From NCBI GenBank assembly GCA_028277725.1, contig JANQFX010000024.1, forward strand, positions 124,001 through 188,000: a DNA stretch of 64,000 nucleotides, given 5' to 3'. Positions 47,471-57,188 of this stretch are shown here, one piece after another (position 1 is the first letter of the stretch; every line of letters starts with the position of its first letter). The translations under genes were made by a program, and so were the position numbers. Source of the DNA: Thiohalocapsa sp. (GTDB taxonomy: Bacteria > Pseudomonadota > Gammaproteobacteria > Chromatiales > Chromatiaceae). Under the pieces are notes generated by a model. That model saw nothing but the letters and a program-made list of their open reading frames with translations, did not search any database and was not told the DNA's origin.

Positions 47471-47733
47471 GTATCGCCCTGATCATCGCCATCACCCTGG
47501 TCTGCGCAGCCCTGCTGTTGAGCCTGTTGCGGCTGCTGATCGGCCCCGACGAGCCGGACCGGGTCCTGGCGCTCGACACCCTCTACATCAACACCATCGC
47601 GTTGCTGGTGCTGCTGGGCATTCTGCTGGACAGCGACCTGTATTTCGAGGCGGCCTTGCTGATCGCCATGATGGGTTTCGTCGGCACTGTTGCTCTGTGC
47701 AAGTATCTGCTGCGCGGCGACATCATCGAATAG
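47464..47733 (+). CDS. mrpF: Mrp antiporter subunit F
   Basis: The 89-residue MrpF has three spans and the family core LLIGPDEPDRVLALDTLYIN with the conserved Asp, then FEAALLIAMMGFVGTVALCK. It begins seven bases inside mrpE. Confidence 0.93.
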   Translation: MLSIALIIAITLVCAALLLSLLRLLIGPDEPDRVLALDTLYINTIALLVLLGILLDSDLYFEAALLIAMMGFVGTVALCKYLLRGDIIE

Positions 47734-47742
47734 GTGGCTCCT

Positions 47743-48090
47743 ATGACCGAGATCGCTGTCTCCGTGCTCGTTGTCGTCGGCGCCCTGTTCACCTTCATCG
47801 GTTCCCTCGGTCTGGCGCGTTTGAAGGACTTCTACACGCGGCTGCACGGTCCGACCAAGGCGACGACCCTCGGCGTCGGTGCGCTACTCGTCGCCTCGGT
47901 GATCCACTTCAGCAGCGGTGAGGACATGCCTAGCCTGCACGAACTGCTGGTGACCCTGTTCCTGTTCATCACCGCGCCGGTGAGTGCGCTCATGCTGGCC
48001 AAGGCAGCGCTCCATCTACGCGTGCGTTCGGCGGCGTCGCTGCTGTCCGGAACGGACGACGACGCCGATGCGGGCGAGCAATCGGGCTAA
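47743..48090 (+). CDS. mrpG: Mrp antiporter subunit G
   Basis: The 115-residue MrpG has three spans. The segment FTFIGSLGLARLKDFYTRLH followed by GPTKATTLGVGALLVASVIH is diagnostic. The ATG at 47743 is used, with AGGTGG six bases upstream; a GTG three codons earlier abuts the mrpF stop. This is the last gene of the operon. Confidence 0.92.
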   Translation: MTEIAVSVLVVVGALFTFIGSLGLARLKDFYTRLHGPTKATTLGVGALLVASVIHFSSGEDMPSLHELLVTLFLFITAPVSALMLAKAALHLRVRSAASLLSGTDDDADAGEQSG

Positions 48091-48239
48091 CAGCCGGGGT
48101 AAGGCGGAGCCGGAGAGCTAGGACAGGCGGTTGTTGACGGGGTGACTGAGGCGTCGACCGGTGGGCCGGGCGTGCTCGAAGCACGTTGCGCGGACCAAGC
48201 CAGGAAGGCGTGTCCCCCGCGTTGACGCCTATCGACGTG

Positions 48240-48746
48240 TCAGTGCGCGAAGAGATCGCTCCAGCGGTTCTTTTGGGCGGCCCGTTCTTGGGCTGGCCGC
48301 TCGACGGCGGGGGGATTCAGGAACCCGGTATCGGCGACCAGATCGATCTTCAGCGGCTGCGTGGTGCCGGAGTCGGCGTCCTGCTCCATGCCGAAGAGTT
48401 CCCTCATGCCCATCAGTGGTCGCTCCGTGCTGATGGAGAAGCTCCCATGGCGGAACCGACTGACGATGAGTTCGTTGCCGCGCAGTGGCCGCTCCTGTAA
48501 GCGTTCCATCGCGTCCAGCGCCAGTCTGGCGGGCTGTATGTCGAGGATGCCCTGGTGGGAAATGGTGCCAGTGGCCGGATGGGTGAGGCGCAGTATGGTG
48601 CACCTGCAGATGGCCGAAGTCAGCCACCTGCGGCTGCCAACGATGTCGTCGATGACGCACTGAACGTGCGCCCTCAGGTCTTTCCGTGTGACCTCCATGG
48701 GGAGGTTGCCGATGGACAGCAGGATGGAACCGGGCTTGCCGAACAT
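48240..48746 (-). CDS. RRM-like (RNA-binding) protein, uncertain
   Basis: Residues about 5-105 of 168 have the order of an RNA-recognition motif: a first strand SILLSIGNLP like RNP2, a helix TRKDLRAHVQCVID, a middle strand around HQGILDIQP where RNP1 would lie, and the closing LRGNELIVSRFRHGS. The aromatic residues of RNP1 are absent, so RNA binding is uncertain. The last 50 residues look unstructured. The ATG at 48746 has GGAG six bases upstream. Another ATG lies four codons earlier. Convergent with the mrp operon. Confidence 0.5.
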   Translation of the reverse strand: MFGKPGSILLSIGNLPMEVTRKDLRAHVQCVIDDIVGSRRWLTSAICRCTILRLTHPATGTISHQGILDIQPARLALDAMERLQERPLRGNELIVSRFRHGSFSISTERPLMGMRELFGMEQDADSGTTQPLKIDLVADTGFLNPPAVERPAQERAAQKNRWSDLFAH

Positions 48747-48758
48747 GTTCGTCTCCAT

Positions 48759-49428
48759 ATTGTGCGTCGCGATGGGACCCGCCTCTCCTCAACTGCATCC
48801 TCTTTAATATCAAAGTGGAAGCCGTTGGTGCCTAGGCTGCGCGGCGTCCGTGTTCGGGTCTGCGGCCTTCGGCGTTGGGCGGTGACCTAGAGAATCCTAC
48901 CAATGCCGTAGCATGATACTCCGTGAATGTGACGGTCATGCGTCGACTCGGACACATTTCGGCTGGGTTTCTGGCCCAGGAATCTGTGACTGCGCTGGAA
49001 CTGCTCTGCTAACGGGGCCAGGTTTGGTCAGAACTCTATGCGTTTTATCAATTTGCCAGGAAAACTGAACGCAACGTCTAAATACACTTTTGGTGGATAA
49101 CATCCCGATGAACGGCTGTGTATGCCGTTCGGACGGGAGGTGCTGCCGCGTCTTCGCGGGCGCCAAGCGTTGGTGAGTTCGCGGTCTCGGGTCGGGGTTT
49201 CTTCTTAGCCTATTGGTGCCTGGTACCTGCCCAGGGCACCGCGGATTGACGAGGCTCGTTGCAGTCTGGCGCCGGGGCCCCGACTCTTGGTGCATCCCGG
49301 TGGTCGAGCGACCCTACCCGTCGACCACCAATGTCCAGCCTCAATGTGGCGCAGGGATACGGGCAGCGGCCGTCGACGCCCCCATCCCTTGGCGCCCGTT
49401 GTGCCAGCACAATCGAATAGACACCCGC
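48759..49428. other. 670-base non-coding stretch
   Basis: I see no supported gene. It should hold promoters for the RRM-like gene and the RND operon. A segment near 49030-49095 is clearly richer in A+T than its surroundings (TTTTATCAATTTGCC, CTAAATACACTTTTGG), which may be a promoter zone or inserted DNA. No riboswitch or RNA gene is recognised. Confidence 0.45.
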
Positions 49429-50745
49429 GTGCGCAAGTTCCTCAAGATTATCCTGCCGGTCCTGGTCCTGGCGATCGGTTTCGGTGCCTTCCGCGTCCTC
49501 AAGTCCACCAAGCCCGAGCAGGCTGCGCCGGACATCCAAGAGCGCGTCTGGCGCGTCGACGTCGAGCGCGCCGTACGACAGCGGCTCGCGCCGATCCTGA
49601 CGCTCTATGGTCGGGTGGAAACACCCGATCTGCTTCGGACCACCGCCTCGGCCGCCGCCTGGGTGACGGAGGTGGCGGTGCAGGACGGCGACCAAGTTAC
49701 CAAGGGCGACCTGCTGGTCCGACTGGATGCGCGGGACTTCGAGCCACGCATCGCCCAGGCCAGGGCGCAGGTCGCGGAGCTCGAGGCGGAGATCGCGAGC
49801 GAGCGCAACCGACACGAGACCGATCGCCTGGCTCTGACGCAGGAGACGCGCCTGCTGACCCTGGCGCAGGAGGCCGTCGCTCGTCAGGAGCGCCTGAAGA
49901 CACAGCGCGTCGGCGCCGAGCAGGCTCTGGACGAGGCCGAACAGGCGGAGGCGCAGCAGGCCCTGACGGTCAGCAACCGTGAGCAGAGCATCGCGGACCA
50001 CCCACTGCGGTTGCGTGCGCTGGAGGCCCGGCTCGCGAGCAGCCGCGCGCGGCTTGAAGAACTGGAGCTGGAGTACGAGCGCGCCACCGTGCGGGCACCC
50101 TACGACGGCATCGTCACCGGGGTCGAAGTCACCGCCGGCGATCAGGTGGCCAAAGGTGCCGTGCTGGTGTCGCTATTCGCGCTGGACAGCCTGCAGGTCC
50201 GTGCGCGTATCCCCGCACCCTATCAGGCCGAACTGGTCACCGCGCTGACCGGCAAGGACACACTGCCCGCGATCGCGCGCGTCGGCGACTTGACCTTGCC
50301 CGTGGAACTCGACCGCGTCGCGGGCGAGGCCGGCCCGAGCGGCGTGGATGGGCTGTTCCAGGTCACCGGCGATGCCTCGTCTCTGCGTCTCGGGCAGATG
50401 CTCACCCTGCGCCTGGAGCGTCCTGCGCGGGAGGGTGTCGTCGCGGTGCCGTTCCGGTCGGTCTACGGCGGCGGGCGCATCTACACGCTCGAGGATGGCC
50501 GCATGGTCGGCATCGATGTCGAGACCCTCGGCGAGCGCCCGGCCGATGACGCGGATGAATCTCGACTTCTGGTCCGCTCGCCGCGAATCGAGACCGGTGA
50601 CCTCATCGTGGTCACCCACATGCCGAACGCCGTGCACGGCCTGCGTGTCGAGGCGCTGGAGCAGGGCCGCATGGTCAAGGCCCCGGTGGATGCGGTGACC
50701 GCCCCGGCCGAACAGGCCGACGACCATGCGCGGGTGGTGCAGTGA
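49429..50745 (+). CDS. RND efflux periplasmic adaptor (HlyD family)
   Basis: The 438-residue adaptor should link the inner-membrane RND pump to an outer-membrane channel. An N-terminal anchor FLKIILPVLVLAIGFGAF is followed by a lipoyl half (VTEVAVQDGDQVTKGDLLVR), a long coiled-coil hairpin (about 115-225), the second lipoyl half YERATVRAPYDGIVTGVEV, and beta-barrel domains. It starts at a GTG where the anchor begins; the frame is open upstream to 49213 without family likeness. It overlaps the pump gene by four bases. The substrate is unknown. Confidence 0.88.
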   Translation: MRKFLKIILPVLVLAIGFGAFRVLKSTKPEQAAPDIQERVWRVDVERAVRQRLAPILTLYGRVETPDLLRTTASAAAWVTEVAVQDGDQVTKGDLLVRLDARDFEPRIAQARAQVAELEAEIASERNRHETDRLALTQETRLLTLAQEAVARQERLKTQRVGAEQALDEAEQAEAQQALTVSNREQSIADHPLRLRALEARLASSRARLEELELEYERATVRAPYDGIVTGVEVTAGDQVAKGAVLVSLFALDSLQVRARIPAPYQAELVTALTGKDTLPAIARVGDLTLPVELDRVAGEAGPSGVDGLFQVTGDASSLRLGQMLTLRLERPAREGVVAVPFRSVYGGGRIYTLEDGRMVGIDVETLGERPADDADESRLLVRSPRIETGDLIVVTHMPNAVHGLRVEALEQGRMVKAPVDAVTAPAEQADDHARVVQ

Positions 50746-53700
50746 GTCGCGAAACCGGGCCGGACGCCGCGCCTCGGCAGCCCGCCATGCAGCATCGGGG
50801 CGACATCATCGGCCTGTTCGCGCACCACAAGGTCGCCGCCAATCTGCTGATGCTCATCATGCTGCTGGCCGGCGCCTTTGCGCTGGATCGGCTCAATGTG
50901 CAGTTTTTCCCGAGCTTCGAGCTGGATATTGTGCAGGTGCGGGTGGTTTGGAGCGGTGCCAGCGCCGAGGATGTCGAGGACGGCATCACCGAGCCGCTGG
51001 AGCAGCGGCTGCGTACGGTTGACAACCTGGACAAGATGACCAGCACCTCCAGCCAGGGCATCTCGGCGATCACCCTGGAGTTCAAAGAGGGCACGGACTC
51101 GCTGCTGGCGCTGGATCAGGTACGCCGCTTCGTCGACGAGTTCCGCAACTTCCCGCAGGACGCCGAGAAGCCAGAGGTCTCGCTGCTGACCCGCTACGAG
51201 CAGGTTGCGCGGTTGGTCATCACCGGCCTCCAAGACCCGGGCGAGATGCGCAAGCTCGCGCGCCGATTCGAGACCGAACTGCTGGACAACGGGCTCGACA
51301 AGGTCGACATCAAGGGGCTGCCCGACGAGGAGATCGGCATCCAGGTGCCGACCGAGCGACTGGAACAGCTGGAATTGGGTCTCACCGACATCGGCAACCG
51401 TGTCGGCGACTTCAGCCGTGACCTGCCGGCCGGCGCCGTCGGCCGTGGCGAGGGCGCGCGCGAGCTCCGAAGCCTGGATAAGCGCCGCGACCCGGTTTCC
51501 TTCCAGGACCTGCCCATCAAGACCGGGGAGGAGCTGCGCATCAACCTCGGCGATGTCGCGGACATCGACCGCGGTCCGAGCGACAACACCGTCGACGTCA
51601 CAGTCGACGGCGATCCGGCGGTCGAGATGATCGTCCAGCGTTCCGAGAACGGCGACACCCTGCAGTCCGCCCGCGCCCTATCCGACTGGCTGGACGCCAC
51701 CCGGCCGACCCTGCCGCCGGGCGTCGAGATCACCGTCTACGATGCCTCATGGGAGCTGGTCAAGGAACGCATCATGCTGCTGGTGCGCAACGGCCTCGGC
51801 GGCCTGATCCTGGTGGTGGCCATCTTGTACCTGTTCCTCACCGGGCGGGTGGCCTTCTGGGTGGCCTGGGGCATCCCGGTGTCCTTCGCCGCGACCCTGT
51901 TCATCCTGTATCTGGTCGGCGGCAGCGTGAACATGATCACGCTGTTCGCGCTCATCATGGCGCTCGGTATCATCGTCGATGACGCCATCGTGGTGGGCGA
52001 GGACGCCATGGCCCACTATCAGATGGGCGAGGACCCGCTGTTGGCGGCGGAGGGCGGCGCGCGGCGCATGCTGGCCCCGGTCATCGCCTCCTCGCTCACC
52101 ACCATTGCGGCCTTCCTGCCACTGATGCTCGTCGGCGGGCGAATCGGCAACATCCTCGGCGCCATTCCCATTGTCATCATCTGCACCATCCTTGCGTCGC
52201 TGGTGGAGAGCTTCCTGGTGTTGCCGGGGCATCTGCGCCATGCCTTCCTGCACACCCACAAGATCAAGCCGAACTCCATTCGGGCGCGCCTGGACCGCGG
52301 TTTCGACGCCTTCCGCGACCGGCTGTTCCGGCCCTTCGCGGCGTTGGCCATCGCCAACCGCTTCACCACCGTCGCCGCATCGGTGGCGCTGCTCCTATTC
52401 GCCGTCGGGCTCATGGCCGGAGGACGCATCGGCTTCACCTTCTTCCCGACGCCCGAATCGCAGATCATCAACGCCAACGTGACCTTCGTCGCCGGCACGC
52501 CGCGGGAAACCGTCGACCGCTTTCTGGCGCACCTGGAGCAGACGGTGCACGCCACCGAGCGGGCGTTGGACGAGGAGCGCGGCAGCGGCGAGATCATCAA
52601 CGTCGTGCTCGCCTTCCATGGGGCCAAGTCCGACGGCCGTGCGGCGGCGGACCAGTTCGGCGGCCTGACGGTTGAACTCATCGATGGCGATCTGCGTGAC
52701 GTGCGCAACGCCGAATTCATCAATGCCTGGCGCGAGCGCATCGAGCCGCCGGCGGGGCTCGAGAACCTGACCATCGCCTCCCGTCGCGTCGGCCCGCCCG
52801 GGCGAGACCTCACCATCCGCCTCACAGGTCGCGAGGCGGAGGTGCTCAAGGCCGCCGCCATCGATCTGTCCGAGACCATCTCGGGCATCGAGGGGGTGCG
52901 CGAGGTCGAGGACGACATGGCCTACGGGCGCGAACAGCTCATCTATTCCCTGACGCCGGCCGGCGAGGCCCTGGGGCTGACGGTGGCAGACCTTGGCCGG
53001 CAGTTGCGCACGGCCTTCGACGGCCAACTGGTACAGATCTTCCAGGACGGTCCGGACGAGGTCGAGGTCCGGGTACGACTCCCGGAGGCGGAGCGCGCGA
53101 CCCTCGCGAGCCTGTATCGACTGAACATCCGCACCCCGGCGGGGGAGTCCGTGCCCCTGACCTCGGTGGCGGATTGGCGCTCGCGGCGTGGCTTCGAGGT
53201 GTTGCGCCATGCCGACGGCCGGTTGGCGGTGGAGGTCACCGCCGACGTCGACACCAGTGTCAACAACAGCAACCGCATCATCGCCACGCTGGAAGAGGGG
53301 CCGCTCGCGGTGCTGGAGCGTGACTACGGCATCCACTACTCCTTCGAGGGCCGCTCGGCGGACCAGCGCGACACCCTGGACGACATGCGCAAGGGGCTGT
53401 TGCTCGGGCTGATCCTGATCTACCTGATCCTGGCCTGGGTGTTCTCGTCCTATGGCTGGCCCTTGGTGGTCATGGCCGTGATCCCCTTCGGCCTCACCGG
53501 CGCCCTGATCGGCCACTGGGCCATGGGCATCGACCTGACCATCCTGTCGCTGTTCGGCATGTTCGGCCTGTCGGGCATCGTCGTGAACGACAGCATCATC
53601 CTGGTGACCTTCTACAAACACCTGCGCACCTCCGGCATGGCCGTGCAGGAGGCCCTGGTGGAGGCTGCGTGCCAGCGCCTGCGCGCCGTCATGCTAACCT

Positions 53701-53915
53701 CCATGACCACGGTTGCCGGCCTCACGCCGCTACTGTTCGAGAAGTCCTATCAGGCTCAGTTCCTGATCCCGATGGCCACCTCCATCGCCTTCGGGCTGGC
53801 CTTCGCCACCGTGCTGGTGCTGCTGGTCATTCCTTCACTGCTGTCTATGCACGAGAGTGTGCACGGGATGCTGCAACGCTTGCTCGACAAGCCGGAGCAC
53901 CTGGTAGGAACCTAA
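50742..53915 (+). CDS. RND efflux permease
   Basis: The 1057-residue permease has the two-fold RND layout: a first span LLMLIMLLAGAFALDRLNVQ, a large periplasmic loop, and spans with the proton-relay acidic pair MALGIIVDDAIVVGEDAM. The second half mirrors the first, ending in MFGLSGIVVNDSIILVTFYK. The start is a GTG overlapping the adaptor stop (GTGA). Two Asp residues in motif IVDDAIVV support proton drive. No outer-membrane partner gene is beside it. The substrate class (drug, lipid or metal) is not readable. Confidence 0.93.
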   Translation: MSRETGPDAAPRQPAMQHRGDIIGLFAHHKVAANLLMLIMLLAGAFALDRLNVQFFPSFELDIVQVRVVWSGASAEDVEDGITEPLEQRLRTVDNLDKMTSTSSQGISAITLEFKEGTDSLLALDQVRRFVDEFRNFPQDAEKPEVSLLTRYEQVARLVITGLQDPGEMRKLARRFETELLDNGLDKVDIKGLPDEEIGIQVPTERLEQLELGLTDIGNRVGDFSRDLPAGAVGRGEGARELRSLDKRRDPVSFQDLPIKTGEELRINLGDVADIDRGPSDNTVDVTVDGDPAVEMIVQRSENGDTLQSARALSDWLDATRPTLPPGVEITVYDASWELVKERIMLLVRNGLGGLILVVAILYLFLTGRVAFWVAWGIPVSFAATLFILYLVGGSVNMITLFALIMALGIIVDDAIVVGEDAMAHYQMGEDPLLAAEGGARRMLAPVIASSLTTIAAFLPLMLVGGRIGNILGAIPIVIICTILASLVESFLVLPGHLRHAFLHTHKIKPNSIRARLDRGFDAFRDRLFRPFAALAIANRFTTVAASVALLLFAVGLMAGGRIGFTFFPTPESQIINANVTFVAGTPRETVDRFLAHLEQTVHATERALDEERGSGEIINVVLAFHGAKSDGRAAADQFGGLTVELIDGDLRDVRNAEFINAWRERIEPPAGLENLTIASRRVGPPGRDLTIRLTGREAEVLKAAAIDLSETISGIEGVREVEDDMAYGREQLIYSLTPAGEALGLTVADLGRQLRTAFDGQLVQIFQDGPDEVEVRVRLPEAERATLASLYRLNIRTPAGESVPLTSVADWRSRRGFEVLRHADGRLAVEVTADVDTSVNNSNRIIATLEEGPLAVLERDYGIHYSFEGRSADQRDTLDDMRKGLLLGLILIYLILAWVFSSYGWPLVVMAVIPFGLTGALIGHWAMGIDLTILSLFGMFGLSGIVVNDSIILVTFYKHLRTSGMAVQEALVEAACQRLRAVMLTSMTTVAGLTPLLFEKSYQAQFLIPMATSIAFGLAFATVLVLLVIPSLLSMHESVHGMLQRLLDKPEHLVGT

Positions 53916-54246
53916 GGGTGGGCGCCTGAGGGCAGTCGTCTGAGGGCAGTTCGTGGGGCCGGCGCCAACACCTTGGCCCAGGCGTCGCTTCGCGCAATGC
54001 CCCTGTCGACGTCCGACACCGTGCCTCGGATCATCGGCGTGCGCGCAGCGCAGGCCGTGATCGGCAAGGGGGTCTCCAGGTCGCGGCCAGGAGTGGTGTC
54101 GGACGTGGTGACGGTGTCGGCTTTGTGGTGTGATGCCGAGTTCGATCGAGATCGGTTCGTCGCGCGCGTCGGCGGCCCGCACAGCGGGCCATGGCGATGG
54201 TCGTCGGCGTCCCGTTGCACCGCTTCAGCTGGAGAGACCCCACCAC
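53916..54246. other. Intergenic region with a 12-bp inverted repeat
   Basis: The 331 bases hold no supported gene. A near-tandem CTGAGGGCAGT occurs twice at about 53925-53950. ACGTCCGACACC (54009-54020) is exactly complemented by GGTGTCGGACGT (54095-54106). These could be regulatory sites for the downstream exonuclease gene. No terminator U-tract is present. Confidence 0.45.
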
Positions 54247-55008
54247 ATGCGCCAGATCGTGCTGGACACGGAGACCACGGGCCTGGAGCCCTCCGAGGGC
54301 CATCGCATTATCGAGATCGGCTGCGTCGAGATCATCGAGCGCCGGCTGACCGGTAACGATTTCCACCGCTACCTTCAGCCGGATCGGGAGATCGATGCCG
54401 GCGCCGAAGCGGTGCATGGCATCAGCAACGCCTTCCTCGCGGACAAGCCACGCTTTGCGGAGGTCGCGGAGGAGTTCATCGACTATTGCCGGGGTGCGGA
54501 GCTGGTGATCCACAATGCACCCTTCGACGTCGGCTTTCTGAACCACGAACTCAAGCTCTGGCACGACGACACGGCGCCCATCGACGACCTCTGCACCGTT
54601 GCGGACAGTCTGGTGCTGGCCCGCAGGATGCACCCCGGCCAGCGCAATAGCCTGGATGCCCTGTGCAAGCGCTACGGCATCGACAACACCCACCGCGAGC
54701 TGCACGGCGCGCTGTTGGATGCGCAGATCCTCGCCGACGTCTATTTGGCGATGACCGGCGGCCAGGTGAGCCTGCATCTCGGTGGCGAGGAGCACGTGGA
54801 GACCGGCCTGCGCCGGGAGGAGGTGCGCCGGCTGAGCGTCCCCGCGGGTCGGCTGCGCGTTCAGCGGGCCACGGCCGATGAAGTCGCCGCCCACGAGGCG
54901 CGTCTTGCCGCGATCGATAAGGCCAGCGGCGGCTGCGTCTGGCTCATCGAGGATACGACCGACGACACGGCCGATGAGCAGCCGGCGGAGGGCGCGTTGG
55001 TCGGTTGA
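54247..55008 (+). CDS. dnaQ: DnaQ-like 3'-5' exonuclease (DNA polymerase III epsilon)
   Basis: The 253-residue protein has the three DEDDh motifs: VLDTETTGLEPSEGHRIIEI, VIHNAPFDVGFLNHELKLW, and HGALLDAQILADVYL. The C-terminal 65 residues are variable but include the segment VPAGRLRVQRATADEVAAHE expected for polymerase attachment. It proofreads replication errors as part of the Pol III core. The ATG at 54247 is chosen at the motif start with GGAG upstream. No rnhA is visible next to it. Confidence 0.92.
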   Translation: MRQIVLDTETTGLEPSEGHRIIEIGCVEIIERRLTGNDFHRYLQPDREIDAGAEAVHGISNAFLADKPRFAEVAEEFIDYCRGAELVIHNAPFDVGFLNHELKLWHDDTAPIDDLCTVADSLVLARRMHPGQRNSLDALCKRYGIDNTHRELHGALLDAQILADVYLAMTGGQVSLHLGGEEHVETGLRREEVRRLSVPAGRLRVQRATADEVAAHEARLAAIDKASGGCVWLIEDTTDDTADEQPAEGALVG

Positions 55009-55046
55009 ACGCCTCCAGCCCAAAGCCGCGTGAGCGGGCGCCCGCC

Positions 55047-56161
55047 TCATCCGGACGCCGGAATCGAGAAGGTCCAGAAGTTGACGACGAAGTGTGTCAG
55101 GATGCTCGCCACGTAGCCGAGGCGATGTACTTGGTCCACCTCATGTGCTCGAAGAAGGTGTAGAGCCCCTTCGCCTGGCCCATTAGCGCAACGCCGGCCG
55201 CCGAGCCGATGGACAGCAGGCTGCCGCCGACCCCCGCGGTGAGCGTGACCAGCAGCCACTGCCCCTGGGGCATCTCGGGGTTCATGGTCAGCACGGCGAA
55301 CATGACCGGGATGTTGTCGACGATGGCTGACAGGAAGCCCACCATGGTGTTGGCGAAGGTCGGCCCGACGTCGCCGTAGGCGAACAACGACACCAGTTCC
55401 AGGTAGCCGATGAAGCCGAGCCCGCCGACGCACAGGATCACGCCGTAGAAGAACAACAGCGTGTCCCACTCCGCCCGCGCCACCTTCTGGAAGATGTCGA
55501 AGGGCATGGAGTCCTCGACCGAGCCGACCTTCACCGTGGACCGCTCATTGGTCCTGGAGAGGTAGTAGCCGAAGAACTTCAGGTATGCGAGGCCGGTCAT
55601 CATGCCCAGTACCGGCGGCAGGTGGAAGAAGTTGTGCGCGCCCACGGCCATGACGACGGCGCACATCAGCAGTGCCGTGGTCAGGTTGTCCGCCACCGGC
55701 GAGATGAAGAAGGCCAGGAAGCCGGTCAGCCAAAACAGTTTGCGGTAGCTGTAGCTGCTGCGCACGAGCCAGGCGCGCAGCCACTCGAACACGCGCCGTT
55801 CCTCCATGGCGTTGATGTAGGTCATGGCCGCGAGCAGGAACAGGAACAGCTCGGCGAACTCCATGATGTTGTGGTGCACCGCGTTCTCGACGGTGTGGTA
55901 ATCGCCGTGGTGCGAGGTGTAGTAGTAGGCGATGACCAGCCAGATGATGCCGGCCGCGAGGACCACGGGCTTCGACTTGCGCAGGTGCGTGAACTCTTCC
56001 GCCATCACCAGGGCGTAGGCGAGTGCGAACACTGCGAGCGCGGTGTAGCCCACCCAGCTGGCGGTGAGGTCGAAGCGCTCGGTGTTCGCGGACGCGAAGG
56101 CGGCCGTCGGGAGCAGGGCCAGCAGCAAAGCCAGCACTGCCTTGGCGAGGGGATGCGACAT
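55047..56161 (-). pseudogene. nhaD: NhaD-type Na+/H+ antiporter, frameshifted at the C-terminus
   Basis: The frame from the ATG at 56161 (GGGAG six bases upstream) encodes a signal-like first span and the NhaD core: FISPVADNLTTALLMCAVVM, FLSAIVDNIPVMFAVLTMNP, LTAGVGGSLLSIGSAAGVAL. It stops at 55097 after RWTKYIA plus a short odd tail, giving 354 residues. One base out of phase the sequence continues LGYVASILTHFVVNFWTF to 55047, which is the expected last span. A single missing base near 55123 explains this. The pump may lack its last helix, or the base may be a sequence error. Confidence 0.85.
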
Positions 56162-56429
56162 GGCAGGCTCCCTGAAACAACCGGAAGTGCCTCGCGATGG
56201 GCGTCCCTCGGGAAGGGGCGGTTCGGCGGAGGCAGCCAGAAAACTCACTATTGTAGTGGTTTTGGCGATGCCTGCTTCGAGACTTGCGTAGGTCGGCGAC
56301 GAGGAGAGGGATGTCAGGGTCGACCCCTGCCATTCTGGACCGCAGAGGCCGGGGCCACTGCATCGAGGGCGTCGCCCGACCCGCTGTCGGCGTCGCCGAG
56401 GTCCTCGGCCCTCGCCCCGGCTGCGTCTG

Positions 56430-57188
56430 TCAGCTGGAGTGCTGTCGGTTGTCTGTGTGGGCGGCGGAGCCCGCGATCTGTTCGATGCTGGCGAGGTCCA
56501 GCAACTCGACGTGCTTGCGGTCGACGCGCACCAGGCCCTCGTCCTGGAAGCGGGTGAACAGGCGGCTAACCGTTTCCACGGCGAGGCCGAGGTAGTTGCC
56601 GATCTCGTGGCGAGACATGCTGAGGTAGAAGTCGGTCGGGGAGAGTCCACGCTTGCTGAGGCGTTGGGACATGCTCACTAAGAAGGCCGCCAGGCGTTCC
56701 TCGGCGTTCTTCTTGCCGAGCAGCAGGAGCATCTCCGCGTCGTGGCCGATCTCCTTGCTCAAGAGTCTGTACATCGAGTGCTGAAGGCTCGGGATGGCGG
56801 ATGCGAGTTCCTCGAAGCGTTGGAAGGGGACTTCACAAATGGCCGAGGTCTCAAGCACCTTGGCGGAACAGGCATGCATGTCTTGATCGATGGCGTCGAG
56901 ACCGATGATTTCACCGGGCAGGTGAAAGCCCAGCACCTGTTCGCCGCCTTCCTCACTGGGGGTGTAGGTCTTCACCGATCCCGTCTTGACGACGTACAGG
57001 GACCGGAATCGCTCGCCGGCGCGGAAGAGGTGATCGCCTCGATGCAGCGGGCGTGAGCGTTTGACGATACTGTCGAGTCGGTCAACGTCTTCCGTCGACA
57101 TCCCCATCGGCAAGCAGAGTTGCGAGAGGGTGCAGTTCTTGCATGCGACGCGGATGGTCTCGAAAGAGATGACTTTTCGTTGAGTCAA
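56430..57188 (-). CDS. fnr: FNR-type oxygen-sensing transcription regulator
   Basis: The 252-residue Crp/FNR protein carries the [4Fe-4S] cysteines Cys16, Cys19 and Cys25 in ACKNCTLSQLC, plus Cys107. The cyclic-nucleotide-like beta-roll (LFRAGERFRSLYVVKTGSVK) follows. The recognition helix MSRHEIGNYLGLAVETVSRL keeps the E-x2-S-R pattern for TTGAT-N4-ATCAA sites. It controls genes for low-oxygen growth. It starts at a TTG (57188) with GGGGA eight bases upstream, since no ATG is placed before the cluster motif. Confidence 0.93.
   Translation of the reverse strand: MTQRKVISFETIRVACKNCTLSQLCLPMGMSTEDVDRLDSIVKRSRPLHRGDHLFRAGERFRSLYVVKTGSVKTYTPSEEGGEQVLGFHLPGEIIGLDAIDQDMHACSAKVLETSAICEVPFQRFEELASAIPSLQHSMYRLLSKEIGHDAEMLLLLGKKNAEERLAAFLVSMSQRLSKRGLSPTDFYLSMSRHEIGNYLGLAVETVSRLFTRFQDEGLVRVDRKHVELLDLASIEQIAGSAAHTDNRQHSS

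Noticed and set aside
48936-49295. A 119-codon minus-strand frame in the 670-base gap
   Set aside because: It shows no family likeness, no ribosome binding site and odd composition.
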